Assembly (NCBI RefSeq): GCF_030116705.1
Contig: NZ_JAOTIK010000001.1
Coordinates: 992,001-1,056,000, forward strand
Origin: Streptomyces sp. ML-6
Lineage (GTDB): Bacteria; Actinomycetota; Actinomycetes; Streptomycetales; Streptomycetaceae
Direction of reading: 5' to 3'
DNA: 64,000 nt
How positions within the stretch are numbered: the stretch's first letter is position 1; each line of letters starts with the position of its first letter. Under the pieces are notes generated by a model. It made no database searches. It was given only the letters and a program-made list of their open reading frames with translations, and was not told the origin of the DNA. A program made the position numbers and the translations under genes. Positions 45,096-54,902 of the stretch are shown here, one piece after another.

Positions 45096-45944
45096 TCAGA
45101 GGCGGCAGGCGTGGATGGCGGTGGTGAGGATGGCGCGGGCGCCGAGGTCGTACAGGTCGTCCATGATCCGCTGTGCCTCCCGGGCGGCGACCATGGAACG
45201 GACGGCGACCCAGCCCTCGTGGTGCAGCGGGGAGATGGTCGGCGACTCCAGGCCCGGGGTGAGGGCGACCGCGCGCTCGAGGTGCTCGACGCGGCAGTCG
45301 TAGTCCATCATCACGTAGGAGCGGGCGACCAGGACGCCCTGGAGGCGGCGGAGGAACTGCTGGACCTTGGGGTCGTCCTCCGGGGCGCCGGCCCGGCGGA
45401 TGACGACGGCCTCCGACCTCATGATCGGCTCGCCGACGACTTCGAGGCCGGCGTTGCGCAGGCTGGTGCCGGTCTCCACGACATCGGCGATGACCTGGGC
45501 GACACCGAGTTCGATGGCGGTCTCGACCGCGCCGTCGAGGTGGACGACGGAGGCGTTGATGCCGGCGTCGGCGAGGTGCTTGGCGACGATGCCCTCGTAG
45601 GAGGTGGCGATCGTCTTGCCGTCGAAGTCCTGCGGGCCCTGGGCCGTGCCGGGCCTGGTGGCGTAGCGGAAGGTGGAGCGGGCGAAGCCGAGCTGGAGGA
45701 TCTCCTCGGCGTCGGCCCCGGAGTCGAGCAGCAGGTCGCGGCCGGTGATGCCGATGTCGAGGCGGCCGGAGCTGACGTAGATCGCGATGTCGCGGGGGCG
45801 CAGGTAGAAGAACTCGACCTCGTTCTCGGGGTCGACGAGGACGAGTTCCTTGGACTCCTTGCGCTGCTGGTACCCGGCCTCATGGAGCATCGCCATCGCA
45901 GGCCCGGAGAGTGAACCCTTGTTGGGGACGGCGATGCGCAGCAT
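45096..45944 (-). CDS. hisG: ATP phosphoribosyltransferase
   Basis: A 282-residue long-form HisG, the first enzyme of histidine synthesis (ATP + PRPP to phosphoribosyl-ATP). The N-terminal catalytic domains start MLRIAVPNKGSLSGPAMAML and include GITGRDLLLDSGADAEEIL and the PRPP loop region DVVETGTSLRNAGLEVV. The C-terminal HisG_C regulatory domain (residues about 205-282) indicates histidine feedback control and no need for HisZ. It lies downstream of hisE, with a 65-bp gap, inside the riboflavin operon. Other his genes are elsewhere. Confidence 0.96.
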   Translation of the reverse strand: MLRIAVPNKGSLSGPAMAMLHEAGYQQRKESKELVLVDPENEVEFFYLRPRDIAIYVSSGRLDIGITGRDLLLDSGADAEEILQLGFARSTFRYATRPGTAQGPQDFDGKTIATSYEGIVAKHLADAGINASVVHLDGAVETAIELGVAQVIADVVETGTSLRNAGLEVVGEPIMRSEAVVIRRAGAPEDDPKVQQFLRRLQGVLVARSYVMMDYDCRVEHLERAVALTPGLESPTISPLHHEGWVAVRSMVAAREAQRIMDDLYDLGARAILTTAIHACRL

Positions 45945-46009
45945 GAGGTCGGCTTCCTTTGCGGGGAGGGGTGCGGGATGCGGAAGGGGCGGGTGGTGCG
46001 GGGTTCTGC

Positions 46010-46282
46010 TCAGAGGTGGGCGTAGACGTCGTCGAGCGAGATCCCGCGGGCGACCATCATCACCTGGACGTGGTACAGAAGCTGGGAGATTTCCTCGGCG
46101 GCGGCGTCCTTGCTCTCGTGCTCGGCGGCCATCCAGACTTCGGCGGCCTCCTCGACGACCTTCTTGCCGATGGCATGGACGCCCTTGCCCACCAGTTCGG
46201 CGGTGCGGGAGGTGGAGGGGTCGCCGTTGGCGGCCTTGAGCTGCAGCTCGGCGAAGAGCTCTTCGAAGGTTTTGTTCGCCAT
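46010..46282 (-). CDS. hisE: phosphoribosyl-ATP pyrophosphatase
   Basis: A 90-residue HisE of the MazG-like all-alpha pyrophosphatase fold. [17 protein letters not shown] contains the metal-binding EExxE-type motif, and [14 protein letters not shown] gives the second metal motif. It converts phosphoribosyl-ATP to phosphoribosyl-AMP, the second histidine step. ATG at 46282. It lies 35 bp after ribH and before hisG, so it bridges the riboflavin and histidine genes. The HisI cyclohydrolase partner is not fused or adjacent. Confidence 0.95.
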   Translation of the reverse strand: MANKTFEELFAELQLKAANGDPSTSRTAELVGKGVHAIGKKVVEEAAEVWMAAEHESKDAAAEEISQLLYHVQVMMVARGISLDDVYAHL

Positions 46283-46317
46283 GATGGTTCTTAGCCTACG
46301 GGGTCGGCGCGCCCCGC

Positions 46318-46803
46318 TCAGCGCCAGGGCTCGCTGACGGTGCGCAGCGTGGCGGCGGTGGCGACGGCCGCGGTGACCGCTTCGTGGCCCTTGTCCTCGT
46401 GGGAGCCCTCGAGGCCGGCCCGGTCGAGCGCCTGCTCCTCGGTGTCGCAGGTGAGCACCCCGAAGCCGACGGGCACCCCGGTGTCGACGGCGACCTGGGT
46501 GAGGCCGTTGGTGACGCCCTGGGATACGTACTCGAAGTGGGGGGTGCCGCCGCGGATGATGACGCCGAGGGCGACGACCGCGTCGTAGCCGCGGCCCGCG
46601 AGGACCTTGGCGACGACCGGGAGCTCGAAACTGCCGGGGACCCGGAGCAGGGTCGGCTCGTCGATGCCGAGCTCGTGCAGGGCGCGCAGCGCGCCGTCGA
46701 CGAGTCCGTCCATGACCTTCTCGTGCCACTGCGCGGCGACGACCGCCACGCGCAGGTCACCGCAGTTGCGTACGGACAGTTCGGGTGCGCCCTTGCCGCT
46801 CAT
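46318..46803 (-). CDS. ribH: 6,7-dimethyl-8-ribityllumazine synthase
   Basis: A 161-residue lumazine synthase that joins the RibA- and RibB-derived intermediates. Motifs are [49 protein letters not shown] with the catalytic His region, and [17 protein letters not shown]. Length fits the family, which forms pentamers or 60-mer capsids. It lies 28 bp downstream of ribBA and 35 bp upstream of hisE in the FMN-riboswitch operon. Confidence 0.97.
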   Translation of the reverse strand: MSGKGAPELSVRNCGDLRVAVVAAQWHEKVMDGLVDGALRALHELGIDEPTLLRVPGSFELPVVAKVLAGRGYDAVVALGVIIRGGTPHFEYVSQGVTNGLTQVAVDTGVPVGFGVLTCDTEEQALDRAGLEGSHEDKGHEAVTAAVATAATLRTVSEPWR

Positions 46804-46831
46804 GTCTCTCCTTCGTTCGTTTCCGTGATCG

Positions 46832-48130
46832 TCACTGGTTGCCGCAGGTCGACACCGTGGCGGTGTCGAGCCAGGGCAGGTCGTGCCCCATGCGGTCGCG
46901 CTTGGTGCGCAGGTAGCGCAGATTGTGCTCGCCCGCCTGGACGGGCATCGGCTCGCGGCCGGTGACGGCCAGTCCGTGTCGCAGGATCGCGGCCGTCTTG
47001 TCGGGGTTGTTGGTCATCAGCCGGAGGCTGCGGACGCCGAGGTCCTTGAGGATCTGGGCGCCGGCCGCGTAGTCGCGGGCGTCGGCGGGCAGGCCGAGTT
47101 CCAGGTTGGCGTCGAGGGTGTCGCTGCCGCGTTCCTGGAGTTCGTAGGCGCGCAGTTTGGACAGCAGGCCGATGCCCCGGCCCTCGTGGCCGCGCAGGTA
47201 GACGACGACGCCGCGGCCCTCCTCGGTGATCCGGCGCATGGAGGCGTGCAGCTGGGGGCCGCAGTCGCAGCGCTGGGACTGGAAGATGTCGCCGGTCAGG
47301 CACTCGGAGTGGACCCGGACCAGGATGTCGTCGCCGTCGCCGAGGTCGCCGTGGACGAGTGCGACGTGCTCGACGCCGTCGGTCGCGGAGCGGTAGCCGT
47401 AGGCGGTGAACGGGCCGAAGCCGGTCGGCAGCCGCACCTCGGCCTCGCGGCGCACGGTCGGTTCCGAACTGCGGCGGTAGGCGATCAGGTCCTCGATGGA
47501 GATGATCGTGAGGCCGTGCTTGCGGGCGAACGGGATCAGCTGCGGCAGTCGCAGCATCACGCCGTCCTCGCCGGCGATCTCGACGATGGCGCCGGCGGGC
47601 CGCAGTCCGGCGAGCCGGGCGAGGTCGACGGCGGCCTCGGTGTGGCCGTTGCGCACCAGTACGCCGCCGGAGCGGGCGCGGAGCGGGAAGACGTGGCCGG
47701 GCCGTACGAAGTCGGCGGGTCCGGCCTCGCCGCCCGCCAGCAGCCGGAGGGTGGTGGCCCGGTCGGCGGCGGAGATGCCGGTGGTCACGCCGTGTGCCGC
47801 CGAGGCGTCGACGGAGACGGTGAACGCGGTCCGCATCGACTCGGTGTTGTGGCCGACCATCTGCGGGAGCTCGAGCCGTTCCAGCTCGTCGTTCTCCATG
47901 GGGGCACAGATCAGGCCGCGGCACTCGCTCATCATGAACGCGACGATCTCGGGGGTGGCCTTCTCGGCGGCGATGACGAGGTCGCCCTCGTTCTCCCGGT
48001 CCTCGTCGTCGACGACCACGACGGGCCGGCCGGCGGCGATGTCACGGATCGCCTGTTCGACGGGGTCGAGCGAGAGGTCCTCCAGCTCCCTCCCGCGGTC
48101 CGGGTGCAGCCAGGTGGGCTGGGCAGTCAT
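46832..48130 (-). CDS. ribBA: bifunctional DHBP synthase / GTP cyclohydrolase II
   Basis: A 432-residue fusion enzyme. The N-terminal half is 3,4-dihydroxy-2-butanone-4-phosphate synthase ([34 protein letters not shown]). The C-terminal half is GTP cyclohydrolase II with zinc ligands in [18 protein letters not shown] and the arginine region in [10 protein letters not shown]. Both active sites look complete, so both committed steps of riboflavin synthesis are served. ATG at 48130 overlaps the ribM stop by 4 bp. It is in the middle of the operon. Confidence 0.97.
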   Translation of the reverse strand: MTAQPTWLHPDRGRELEDLSLDPVEQAIRDIAAGRPVVVVDDEDRENEGDLVIAAEKATPEIVAFMMSECRGLICAPMENDELERLELPQMVGHNTESMRTAFTVSVDASAAHGVTTGISAADRATTLRLLAGGEAGPADFVRPGHVFPLRARSGGVLVRNGHTEAAVDLARLAGLRPAGAIVEIAGEDGVMLRLPQLIPFARKHGLTIISIEDLIAYRRSSEPTVRREAEVRLPTGFGPFTAYGYRSATDGVEHVALVHGDLGDGDDILVRVHSECLTGDIFQSQRCDCGPQLHASMRRITEEGRGVVVYLRGHEGRGIGLLSKLRAYELQERGSDTLDANLELGLPADARDYAAGAQILKDLGVRSLRLMTNNPDKTAAILRHGLAVTGREPMPVQAGEHNLRYLRTKRDRMGHDLPWLDTATVSTCGNQ

Positions 48131-48771
48131 GCCGTGGCTCCTTCCAGAGCGGGTGTACGCGAACGCAGCCACCAGTCGCGCATGCCCCACAGGACGAGGG
48201 CGCCGTACACGACGTAGATGAGGCCGGAGAAGGCGAGGCCGCTGTGGAAGTTCAGCGGTACGCCGACCAGGTCGACCAGCAGCCAGGCGAACCAGAACTC
48301 GACCATGCCGCGGGCCTGGGCGAGCATCGCGACGAGGGTGCCCGCGAAGATGTACGCGTCCGCCCACGGGCTCCAGGACAGCGAGGGGAACGCGGTGAAC
48401 AGGCCGCCGACCGCGAGGGTGCCGAGCACGGCGCCGCCCAGCAGGTAGCCGCGCTCGCGCCAGGTGGCGAACCGTACGGCGATGGAGCCGTCCTGGGCCT
48501 GCTGCCTGCCCCGGGTCCACTGCTGCCAGCCCCAGACGGCCACGGCGATGACGACGACCTGCTTGCCGACGCTGCCCGCCTGCTGCACGGAGGCGTTGGC
48601 CGCGACGAGGACGACGCCGGACAGGAGCTGGGCGGGCCAGGTCCAGACCGAGCGGAGCCAGCCCAGGGTCAGGGCGAGCAGACCGATGGTGTTGCCGATC
48701 ATGTCGGACCAGATGATGTGCTGCCCGAGGACGGTGAACGCCTCCGAGTTCAGCCAGTTCAGGGCGGTCAC
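48127..48771 (-). CDS. ribM: PnuC-family riboflavin transporter (RibM-like)
   Basis: A 214-residue membrane protein with about six to seven helices and the PnuC fold ([31 protein letters not shown]..., [16 protein letters not shown]). PnuC proteins import vitamin precursors by facilitated diffusion. Placement inside a riboflavin operon under an FMN riboswitch points to RibM, a riboflavin transporter known from Corynebacterium and Streptomyces davaonensis, rather than an NMN transporter. Both ends overlap neighbouring genes by 4 bp (ATGA), so translation is coupled. Confidence 0.88.
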   Translation of the reverse strand: MTALNWLNSEAFTVLGQHIIWSDMIGNTIGLLALTLGWLRSVWTWPAQLLSGVVLVAANASVQQAGSVGKQVVVIAVAVWGWQQWTRGRQQAQDGSIAVRFATWRERGYLLGGAVLGTLAVGGLFTAFPSLSWSPWADAYIFAGTLVAMLAQARGMVEFWFAWLLVDLVGVPLNFHSGLAFSGLIYVVYGALVLWGMRDWWLRSRTPALEGATA

Positions 48772-49385
48772 CGCACCGGCTCCTCGGGCTCCTGCGCGGT
48801 GTGGCCGAGCAGCCGCTCGACGTACTTCGCGATGACGTCCACCTCCAGGTTGACCGGGTCGCCGGGCTCCTTGATGCCGAGCGTGGTCAGGGCGAGGGTG
48901 GTGGGGATGAGGCTGATGGTGAAGTAGTCGGGTCCGGCGTCCACCACGGTGAGGCTGACGCCGTCGACGGTGATCGATCCCTTCTCGACCACGTAGCGGC
49001 TCAGGTGCGCGGGGAGGGAGACCTTCACGATCTCCCAGTTCTCGGAGATCCGGCGCTCGACGATGCGGCCGGTGCCGTCGACGTGGCCCTGGACGATGTG
49101 TCCGCCGAGCCGGCCGCCGACCGCCATGGGGCGCTCCAGGTTGACCCGGGAGCCCGTGTCCAGGGCGCCGAGGCTGGACCGGTTCAGGGTCTCGGCCATC
49201 ACGTCGGCGGTGAACTCGCCGTCGCCGAGGTCGACGACGGTGAGGCAGACGCCGTTGACGGCGATGGAGTCGCCGTGCTTGGCGCCCTCGGTGACCACGG
49301 GGCCGCGCAGGCGGAAGCGGGAGGCGTCGTCGAGCTTCTCGACGGCGGTGACCTCACCCAGTTCTTCGACAATTCCGGTGAACAA
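48768..49385 (-). CDS. ribE: riboflavin synthase alpha chain
   Basis: A 205-residue riboflavin synthase that dismutates two ribityllumazines to riboflavin. It has the two tandem beta-barrel repeats, each opening with the [12 protein letters not shown] / [13 protein letters not shown] motif, and begins [10 protein letters not shown]. Length is as expected for the trimeric enzyme. The stop overlaps the ribM start by 4 bp and the start is one base from the ribD stop. It is the second gene of the operon. Confidence 0.97.
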   Translation of the reverse strand: MFTGIVEELGEVTAVEKLDDASRFRLRGPVVTEGAKHGDSIAVNGVCLTVVDLGDGEFTADVMAETLNRSSLGALDTGSRVNLERPMAVGGRLGGHIVQGHVDGTGRIVERRISENWEIVKVSLPAHLSRYVVEKGSITVDGVSLTVVDAGPDYFTISLIPTTLALTTLGIKEPGDPVNLEVDVIAKYVERLLGHTAQEPEEPVR

Positions 49386-49386
49386 C

Positions 49387-50487
49387 TCAGTTTTCCTTCC
49401 GGTCGGTGCCGGGGACGGCGGTGATGCGCAGATCGGGGCCGATGCGGACGGTCTCGGTCACATCGAGGCGCAACGCCTCTGCGAGGGTGGAGATTCCGGC
49501 GTCGGCGAGGGCCGTGGGCCCGGCGCCGAGGAGCACGGGGGCGAGGTAGCCGACGACCTTGTCGACCGTTCCCGCGGCGACGAAGGCCCCGGCCAGGGTC
49601 GGGCCGCCTTCGAGGAGTACGGAGCGGATGCCGCGCCCGTGCAGGGCGTCGAGCAGGGCGGGGATGTCGAGGCCGGGGCCGGTGGCGGCGCGCGGCAGCC
49701 GCAGGACGGCCCCTTCGGGGAGGTGGCGGGCGTCGGCGTCGTCGGCGACGGCGATCAGGGTGGGCGCGCCGTCGTCGAGGACGCGGGCGCCGGGGCGTAC
49801 GGCGGTGGCGGTGGTGTCCACGACCACCCGCAGGGGCTGCACGGCGCCGTCGACGCCCCGGACTCCGAGCTGCGGGTCGTCGGTGCGGGCGGTGCCGGAG
49901 CCGACCACGACGGCGTCGGCCTCGGCGCGCAGCCGGTGGACGTCGGCGCGGGAATCGGCGGAGGTGATCCAGCGGCTGGTGGCGTCGGCGGCCGCGATCC
50001 GGCCGTCGAGGCTCGCCGCGTACTTCCACAGGACGTACGGGCGGCCGAGCCGCACCGAGGTCAGCCAGGCGGCGTTGCCCGCTTCGGCCTCGGCGGCGAG
50101 GAGCCCCCCTTCGACCTCGACCCCGGCCGCGCGCAGGGTGTCCGCACCGCCGGTGGCCTGCGGGTTCGGGTCGCCGACCGCGTAGACGACCCGGGCGACG
50201 CCGGCCTCGGCCAGCGCCTGGGCGCAGGGGCCGGTGCGGCCGGTGTGGTTGCAGGGTTCGAGGGTGACGTAGGCGGTGCCGCCGCGGGCCCGGTCGCCCG
50301 CGGCGCGCAGGGCGTGGATCTCGGCGTGCGGGCCGCCGGCCCGCTGGTGGAAGCCCTCGCCCGCCAGGTGGCCCGCGGCGTCGAGGACGACACAGCCGAC
50401 GACGGGGTTGGGGCTGGTGGAGCCGAGGCCGCGGGCGGCGAGCTCGATCGCTCGGCGCATGGCGGTGATGTCGGCTGCGGTGTCCAC
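49387..50487 (-). CDS. ribD: bifunctional deaminase/reductase RibD
   Basis: A 366-residue RibD. The N-terminal cytidine-deaminase-like domain has HAEIHALRAAGDRARGG and TLEPCNHTGRTGPC with the zinc His and two Cys; the C-terminal reductase starts near VRLGRPYVLWKYAASLDGRIA and includes SVLLEGGPTLAGAF. It performs the deamination and side-chain reduction steps between RibA and RibH. GTG at 50487 follows GGAGGA; the upstream frame extension overlaps the riboswitch and is rejected. First gene of the operon, controlled by the FMN riboswitch. Confidence 0.95.
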   Translation of the reverse strand: MDTAADITAMRRAIELAARGLGSTSPNPVVGCVVLDAAGHLAGEGFHQRAGGPHAEIHALRAAGDRARGGTAYVTLEPCNHTGRTGPCAQALAEAGVARVVYAVGDPNPQATGGADTLRAAGVEVEGGLLAAEAEAGNAAWLTSVRLGRPYVLWKYAASLDGRIAAADATSRWITSADSRADVHRLRAEADAVVVGSGTARTDDPQLGVRGVDGAVQPLRVVVDTTATAVRPGARVLDDGAPTLIAVADDADARHLPEGAVLRLPRAATGPGLDIPALLDALHGRGIRSVLLEGGPTLAGAFVAAGTVDKVVGYLAPVLLGAGPTALADAGISTLAEALRLDVTETVRIGPDLRITAVPGTDRKEN

Positions 50488-50645
50488 CGGGTCCTCCTGC
50501 CTCTTCGGGCACGGACTCCGGGGCTGTCGATGACGACAGAAGAGCGGGAACGCGACAGGGGAACGCCGAATGCCGGAAGAACGGACGGATCGGTCGCCCG
50601 AAACCATCCGCCGACGGCGGCGTACCCGTGAAACGGCCCGCCGCG

Positions 50646-50765
50646 CACTGCCTCCCATCCGGACTTTAACCGTCGGTCCAGGAATTTCACCTGGTCAACC
50701 GGCCGCTGGATGCGGACGGGTCGCGGACTTTAACCGCCGGCTCGGAATTTCACCGACCCCGGAGT
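50646..50765 (-). ncRNA. FMN riboswitch (RFN element)
   Basis: Read on the minus strand, this 120-nt stretch contains the conserved RFN pieces in order: GGGGTCGGTGAAATTCCGA, GGTTAAAGTCC, GGTTGACC, GGTGAAATTCC, GACGGTTAAAGTCC and GGATGGGAG, with the closing arms GCACTCC... and GGAGGCAGTGC. It lies about 160 nt upstream of ribD and should shut the operon off when FMN is high, by terminating or by masking translation. Confidence 0.97.
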
Positions 50766-50884
50766 GCGCTGCTACTGGTACAGGATCAGTGTGCCACGCC
50801 CGCCGCTGAGCCATGCGGGTGAGTGGCTGTGGACTGTCTCACAGGGGGCGCACGGCGGGGCGCAAACGGACAGCAACCCCCTAA

Positions 50885-50926
50885 AGGTCCAGACCTATTG
50901 ACTCATTGGTCTAGTCCTCTTAATCT
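50885..50926 (+). promoter_or_regulatory. chitinase promoter with two 12-bp repeats (DasR-type site)
   Basis: AGGTCCAGACCT (50885-50896) and TGGTCTAGTCCT (50907-50918) begin 22 bp apart. The second is part of ATTGGTCTAGTCCTCT (50905-50920), close to the DasR consensus. TTGACT (50898-50903) and TAATCT (50921-50926) are 17 bp apart, a good SigA-type promoter covered by the repeats. The layout mirrors the promoter at 9680. Confidence 0.85.
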
Positions 50927-51038
50927 CTGCGTCACCTCCGAGGAGCCGTCCCGCGGTGTGCGCACACCCGGGACACCGACACGAGCCACCCCCCTCGTCA
51001 GTTGTGTTTCCGCCGAACCTCCCCGAGAGGAACCGAAC

Positions 51039-53360
51039 GTGCTGTCCCCCACCCGTGCGAGAGCCACCCTGCTCGCGGCCGGCGCCACCGCCGCCGCGCT
51101 GCTGCTGGGTTCGCTCGCCGCCACCCCGTCGGCCGCCGCCGACCAGGAGTCCTGTCGTCCGGACGGGCTCTACCAGACCCCCGGCGTACAGGTCCCCTAC
51201 TGCTCCGTCTACGACACCGAGGGCCGCGAGAAGATGGGCGCCGACCATCAGCGGCGGGTCATCGGGTACTTCACCAACTGGCGTACCGGGAAGGACGGCA
51301 AGCCCGCCTACCTCGTCCCCGACATCCCCTGGGACAAGGTCACCCACCTGAACTACGCCTTCGCCCACGTCGACGGCGACAACAAGCTCTCCGTGGGCGC
51401 CGACGGCCCGGACAACGCCTCGACGGGCATGACCTGGCCGGGTGTCGCCGGTGCCGAGATGGACCCCGAACTCCCCTACAAGGGCCATTTCAACCTGCTC
51501 ACCAAGTTCAAGAAGAAGCACCCGAACGTGAAGACCATGGTGTCGGTGGGCGGCTGGGCCGAGACCGGCGGCTACTTCGGCGCCGACGGCGAGCGGGTGG
51601 ACTCCGGCGGCTTCTACTCGATGGCGACCAACGCCGACGGCTCGGTCAACCAGGCCGGCATCGACACCTTCGCGGACTCGGCCGTCGACTTCGTCAGGAA
51701 GTACGGCTTCAGCGGCGTCGACATCGACTACGAGTACCCGACGACCATGAAGGACGCGGGCAACCCGCTGGACTGGACCCTGTCCAACGCCCGCCGGGCC
51801 GGCCTGGTCAAGGGCTACGCCGCGCTGATGAAGACCCTGCGCGAGAAGCTCGACCGCGCGTCCGCCATCGACGGCACCCACTACCTGCTGAGCGTGGCCG
51901 CCCCCTCGTCGGGCTATCTGCTGCGCGGCATGGAGACCTTCCAGGTCCAGAAGTACCTGGACTACGTCAACATCATGTCGTACGACCTGCACGGCGCGTG
52001 GAACGAGTACGTCGGTCCGAACGCCGCGCTGTACGACGACGGCAAGGACGCCGAACTCGCCCAGGCGAGCGTCTACTCGACCTCCCAGTACGGCGGCACC
52101 GGCTACCTCAACACCGACTGGGCGTACCACTACTTCCGCGGTTCGATGCCGTCCGGCCGGATCAACATCGGCCTGCCGTACTACACCCGCGGGTTCAAGA
52201 ACGTGCAGGGCGGCACGGACGGACTGTGGGGCAGGGCCGCCACCACCGACTGCCCGGCCGGCGCGGGGCTGACCAAGTGCGGTGACGGCGCCGTCGGCAT
52301 CGACAACCTCTGGCACGACCTGGACGACGCGGGCAAGGAGTCGCCCGCCGGTTCCAACCCCATGTGGCACGCGAAGAACCTGGAGAAGGGGGTCGTCGGC
52401 GACTACGTCACCGACTACGGCTTCCCCGCCGACACCGAGCTGACCGGCACCTACGCCCGCAAGTACGACTCGACGCTGGTCGCGCCCTGGCTGTGGAACG
52501 CCGAGAAGAAGGTCTTCCTGTCCACCGAGGACGAGCAGTCGGTCGCCGCGAAGGCGGACTACGTCGTCGACAAGGGCATCGGCGGCACCATGATCTGGGA
52601 ACTCGCGGGCGACTACGGCTGGAACGCCGCCAAGGGCCAGTACGAGCCGGGCTCCACGCTCACCTCGACGATGTACGAGAAGTTCAAGTCGGCCGCCCCG
52701 TACGGCGCGAAGCGCTCCACCATCGACCTGCCCGCCGAGGCGATCGACATCGACGTGTCCTTCGAGCAGTTCCCGCTCGGTGACTCCAACTACCCGATCA
52801 GCCCCAAGCTGAAGATCACCAACAACACGAAGGCGACGCTGCCCGGCGGCACCGAGTTCCAGTTCGACTACGCGACCTCGGCCCCCGCCAACGCCAAGGA
52901 CCAGTCCGGCTTCGGCACCACGATCGTGCGCAGCGACCACACCGCGGCCAACAACATCGGCGGGCTGAAGGGCGACTACCACCGCGTCTCGCTGAAGCTG
53001 CCCGGCTGGCAGAGCCTGGCGCCCGGCGCCTCGGTGCAGGTGGACTTCGTGTACTACCTGCCCACCTCCACCCCGTCGAACTGGACGGTGACCTTCGGCG
53101 GGAAGTCGTACGCCCTCGTCGCCGACCTGGCGCGCGGCACCACCCAGGTCGAGCCCGGCACCGGCACGACGCCGTCGCCCGACCCGTCGACCCCCGGCGG
53201 CGAATGCACCGCCCCCGACTGGAGCGCGGGTTCCGAGTACGGCGCCGGCACGACGGTCAGCCACGACTCGCACCAGTGGAAGGCCCGGTGGTGGACGAAG
53301 GGCGAGACGCCCGGCTCCACCGGCGAATGGGGCGTCTGGCAGGACCTCGGGGCCTGCTGA
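51039..53360 (+). CDS. secreted modular GH18 chitinase with C-terminal chitin-binding module
   Basis: A 773-residue secreted chitinase. The signal peptide ends near residue 34 (PSAAA). The GH18 domain (about 70-630) has [12 protein letters not shown] and GVDIDYEYP with Asp228, Asp230 and catalytic Glu232; the first acidic position of DxxDxDxE is Ser225. A beta-sandwich region (about 635-700) precedes a Thr/Pro linker and a CBM5/12 module ([30 protein letters not shown]..., split here), with aromatic residues for crystalline chitin. GTG at 51039 follows GAGAGGAAC. The repeats upstream imply chitin induction. Confidence 0.94.
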   Translation: MLSPTRARATLLAAGATAAALLLGSLAATPSAAADQESCRPDGLYQTPGVQVPYCSVYDTEGREKMGADHQRRVIGYFTNWRTGKDGKPAYLVPDIPWDKVTHLNYAFAHVDGDNKLSVGADGPDNASTGMTWPGVAGAEMDPELPYKGHFNLLTKFKKKHPNVKTMVSVGGWAETGGYFGADGERVDSGGFYSMATNADGSVNQAGIDTFADSAVDFVRKYGFSGVDIDYEYPTTMKDAGNPLDWTLSNARRAGLVKGYAALMKTLREKLDRASAIDGTHYLLSVAAPSSGYLLRGMETFQVQKYLDYVNIMSYDLHGAWNEYVGPNAALYDDGKDAELAQASVYSTSQYGGTGYLNTDWAYHYFRGSMPSGRINIGLPYYTRGFKNVQGGTDGLWGRAATTDCPAGAGLTKCGDGAVGIDNLWHDLDDAGKESPAGSNPMWHAKNLEKGVVGDYVTDYGFPADTELTGTYARKYDSTLVAPWLWNAEKKVFLSTEDEQSVAAKADYVVDKGIGGTMIWELAGDYGWNAAKGQYEPGSTLTSTMYEKFKSAAPYGAKRSTIDLPAEAIDIDVSFEQFPLGDSNYPISPKLKITNNTKATLPGGTEFQFDYATSAPANAKDQSGFGTTIVRSDHTAANNIGGLKGDYHRVSLKLPGWQSLAPGASVQVDFVYYLPTSTPSNWTVTFGGKSYALVADLARGTTQVEPGTGTTPSPDPSTPGGECTAPDWSAGSEYGAGTTVSHDSHQWKARWWTKGETPGSTGEWGVWQDLGAC

Positions 53361-53376
53361 CGCCCTCCCCGAACCG

Positions 53377-53413
53377 CCCGACGGTGACCGGATCGCCCCC
53401 GGTCGCCGTCGGG
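53377..53413 (+). terminator. chitinase terminator
   Basis: A 15-bp stem (53377-53391 with 53399-53413, one G-U pair) with a 7-nt loop starts 17 bp after the chitinase stop. Confidence 0.75.
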
Positions 53414-53529
53414 CCCGCCCGCGTTGCAGGGCGGTTTGCTTCGCGGGTGGCCCGTTCCCGGCAGGGGTCGCCGGTGCGCCGGATTTGGTAGGGGCGGGCG
53501 GGAAAAGGGGCCGGGATTCCCCGCCGGGT

Positions 53530-53671
53530 GGTTCAACCGGGCGGTTCAGCCGACTCGTTCAGTCCGCCGGTTCAACCAGGTGGTTCAGTCGGTCGGTTCA
53601 ACCGGGTGGTTCAGTCGGCCGGTTCAGCCGACTCGTTCAACCGGGCGGTTCAGCCGCCGGTTCAGCCGGTC
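53530..53671. repeat. short tandem-repeat array, core GGTTCAACC/GGTTCAGYC
   Basis: Eleven units of 12-14 bp, each built on (G)GTTCA(A/G)(C/T)C with a variable 4-5 bp tail, run without interruption from 53530 to 53671. The array lies between the convergent chitinase and ROK genes and extends to the ROK stop codon, whose last codons use the final unit. GGTTCAACC is itself an inverted repeat. No ORF uses it convincingly. Confidence 0.9.
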
Positions 53672-54852
53672 GGGGTGAACAGTTCGTCCTGCGCCGCCTC
53701 CCGGGCGGCGAGCAGCGCGCCCCTCAGGACCGCGCCGCCGCCCAGCCGGCCGGCCCTGACCTCGGTGCGCAGCGGGGACATCGTGGCCAGCCGCTCCTCG
53801 ACCCGGGCCGCGAGCGCGTCGCCGCCCGCGTGGCCGACCTCGCCCGCGAGCAGCACACAGCCGGGGTCGAGGACCGCGGCGACGGCGGCGGCACCCAGCG
53901 CGAGGCGTTCGGCCAGGACGTCCAGGAACGCCTCGTGCCTGCCCTCCCCCGCCAGGGCGGCCCGCACGGCCGAGGCCGCGCCCGGTTCCTTCTCGCCCCC
54001 GGCCGGGCCCGGGGGCACGACGATGCCGTGGGCGGCGGCCAGTTCGCAGACCGGGGCGGAGCCGACCAGCGAGTGGAAGCCGCCGTCGCAGTTGAGCGCC
54101 GAGGGGACGCCCACCACGCCGGGCAGCGGCAGGAAGCCGATCTCGCCCGCGCCGCCGGAGGCCCCGCGGCGGAGCGCGCCGTCCAGCATGACGGCGGCGC
54201 CGATGCCGTGGCCGAGCCAGAAGAGCACGAAGGTGTCACGGTCGCGGGCCGCGCCGCTGCGGTGCTCGGCCACGGCGGCGAGATTGGTCTCGTTCTCGAC
54301 CAGCACGGTCGCGGGCAGCCGCTCCTGGAGCACCCGCACCAGTCGCCGGTGCCAGGCCGGCAGGCCGGTGGTGTCGCGCAGGTCGCCGGTGACCGGGTCG
54401 ATCAGTCCGGGTGCACCGATGCCGACGCTGTGCAGGGGGGCGGGGCCGGCCTCGCGCGCGATGCGCTCCAGCAGGGCGGCGGCCTGTTCCGCGGCGGTGT
54501 CGGTGTCCATGCCGCCCTCCACCGGCAGGGTGGCCTCGGCGAGCGTGTTGCCCAGCAGGTCGGCGACGACCATGGCGACGCCGCCGGTGCGCACGTCGAG
54601 GGCGGCGAGGTGGGCGCGGTCGGCGACGATCCCGTACAACCGGGCGTTGGGGCCGCGCCGCTCGGCGCCGGACTCTCCGACCACCTCGACCAGTCCGGCC
54701 TCCCTGAGCCGTTCGACGAGGTCGGCGACGGTCGGCCGGGACAGGCCGGTCAGGTTCTTCAGCTGGGTGGCCGTCAGCGGGCCCTCCTGCTGGAGCAGTC
54801 GCAGGGCGAGCCGGTCGTTGATGGCTCGGGCGGTGCTCGGTGATGCGGGCAT
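53662..54852 (-). CDS. ROK family transcriptional regulator
   Basis: A 396-residue ROK repressor. Residues 1-75 form a winged helix-turn-helix (LTATQLKNLTGLSRPTVADLVERLREAGLV). The rest is the sugar-kinase-like domain with VGIGAPGLIDPVTGDL and VENETNLAAVAEH. The ATP motif DxGxT is replaced by DVRTGGV, and the CxCGxxGC zinc motif is not recognisable (GVPSALNCDGG instead), so it is a repressor, not a kinase. It is divergent from an MFS gene across a perfect palindrome. It probably senses a sugar or sugar phosphate and controls that transporter and itself. Confidence 0.92.
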   Translation of the reverse strand: MPASPSTARAINDRLALRLLQQEGPLTATQLKNLTGLSRPTVADLVERLREAGLVEVVGESGAERRGPNARLYGIVADRAHLAALDVRTGGVAMVVADLLGNTLAEATLPVEGGMDTDTAAEQAAALLERIAREAGPAPLHSVGIGAPGLIDPVTGDLRDTTGLPAWHRRLVRVLQERLPATVLVENETNLAAVAEHRSGAARDRDTFVLFWLGHGIGAAVMLDGALRRGASGGAGEIGFLPLPGVVGVPSALNCDGGFHSLVGSAPVCELAAAHGIVVPPGPAGGEKEPGAASAVRAALAGEGRHEAFLDVLAERLALGAAAVAAVLDPGCVLLAGEVGHAGGDALAARVEERLATMSPLRTEVRAGRLGGGAVLRGALLAAREAAQDELFTPTG

Positions 54853-54902
54853 GCCGGGATCCTTCCAGATCTCCGCCGGACCGGACGCACGGGCGGGCTA
54901 TT

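Noticed and set aside
48127..48771. nicotinamide mononucleotide transporter PnuC
   Set aside because: Its place inside an FMN-riboswitch riboflavin operon with 4-bp overlaps favours a RibM-type riboflavin transporter.
53530..53671. CRISPR array
   Set aside because: Units are only 12-14 bp, contiguous, without 30-40-bp unique spacers, and there are no cas genes.
53662..54852. sugar kinase function for the ROK protein
   Set aside because: It has an N-terminal HTH domain and lacks the DxGxT phosphate-binding motif and the zinc motif of ROK kinases.
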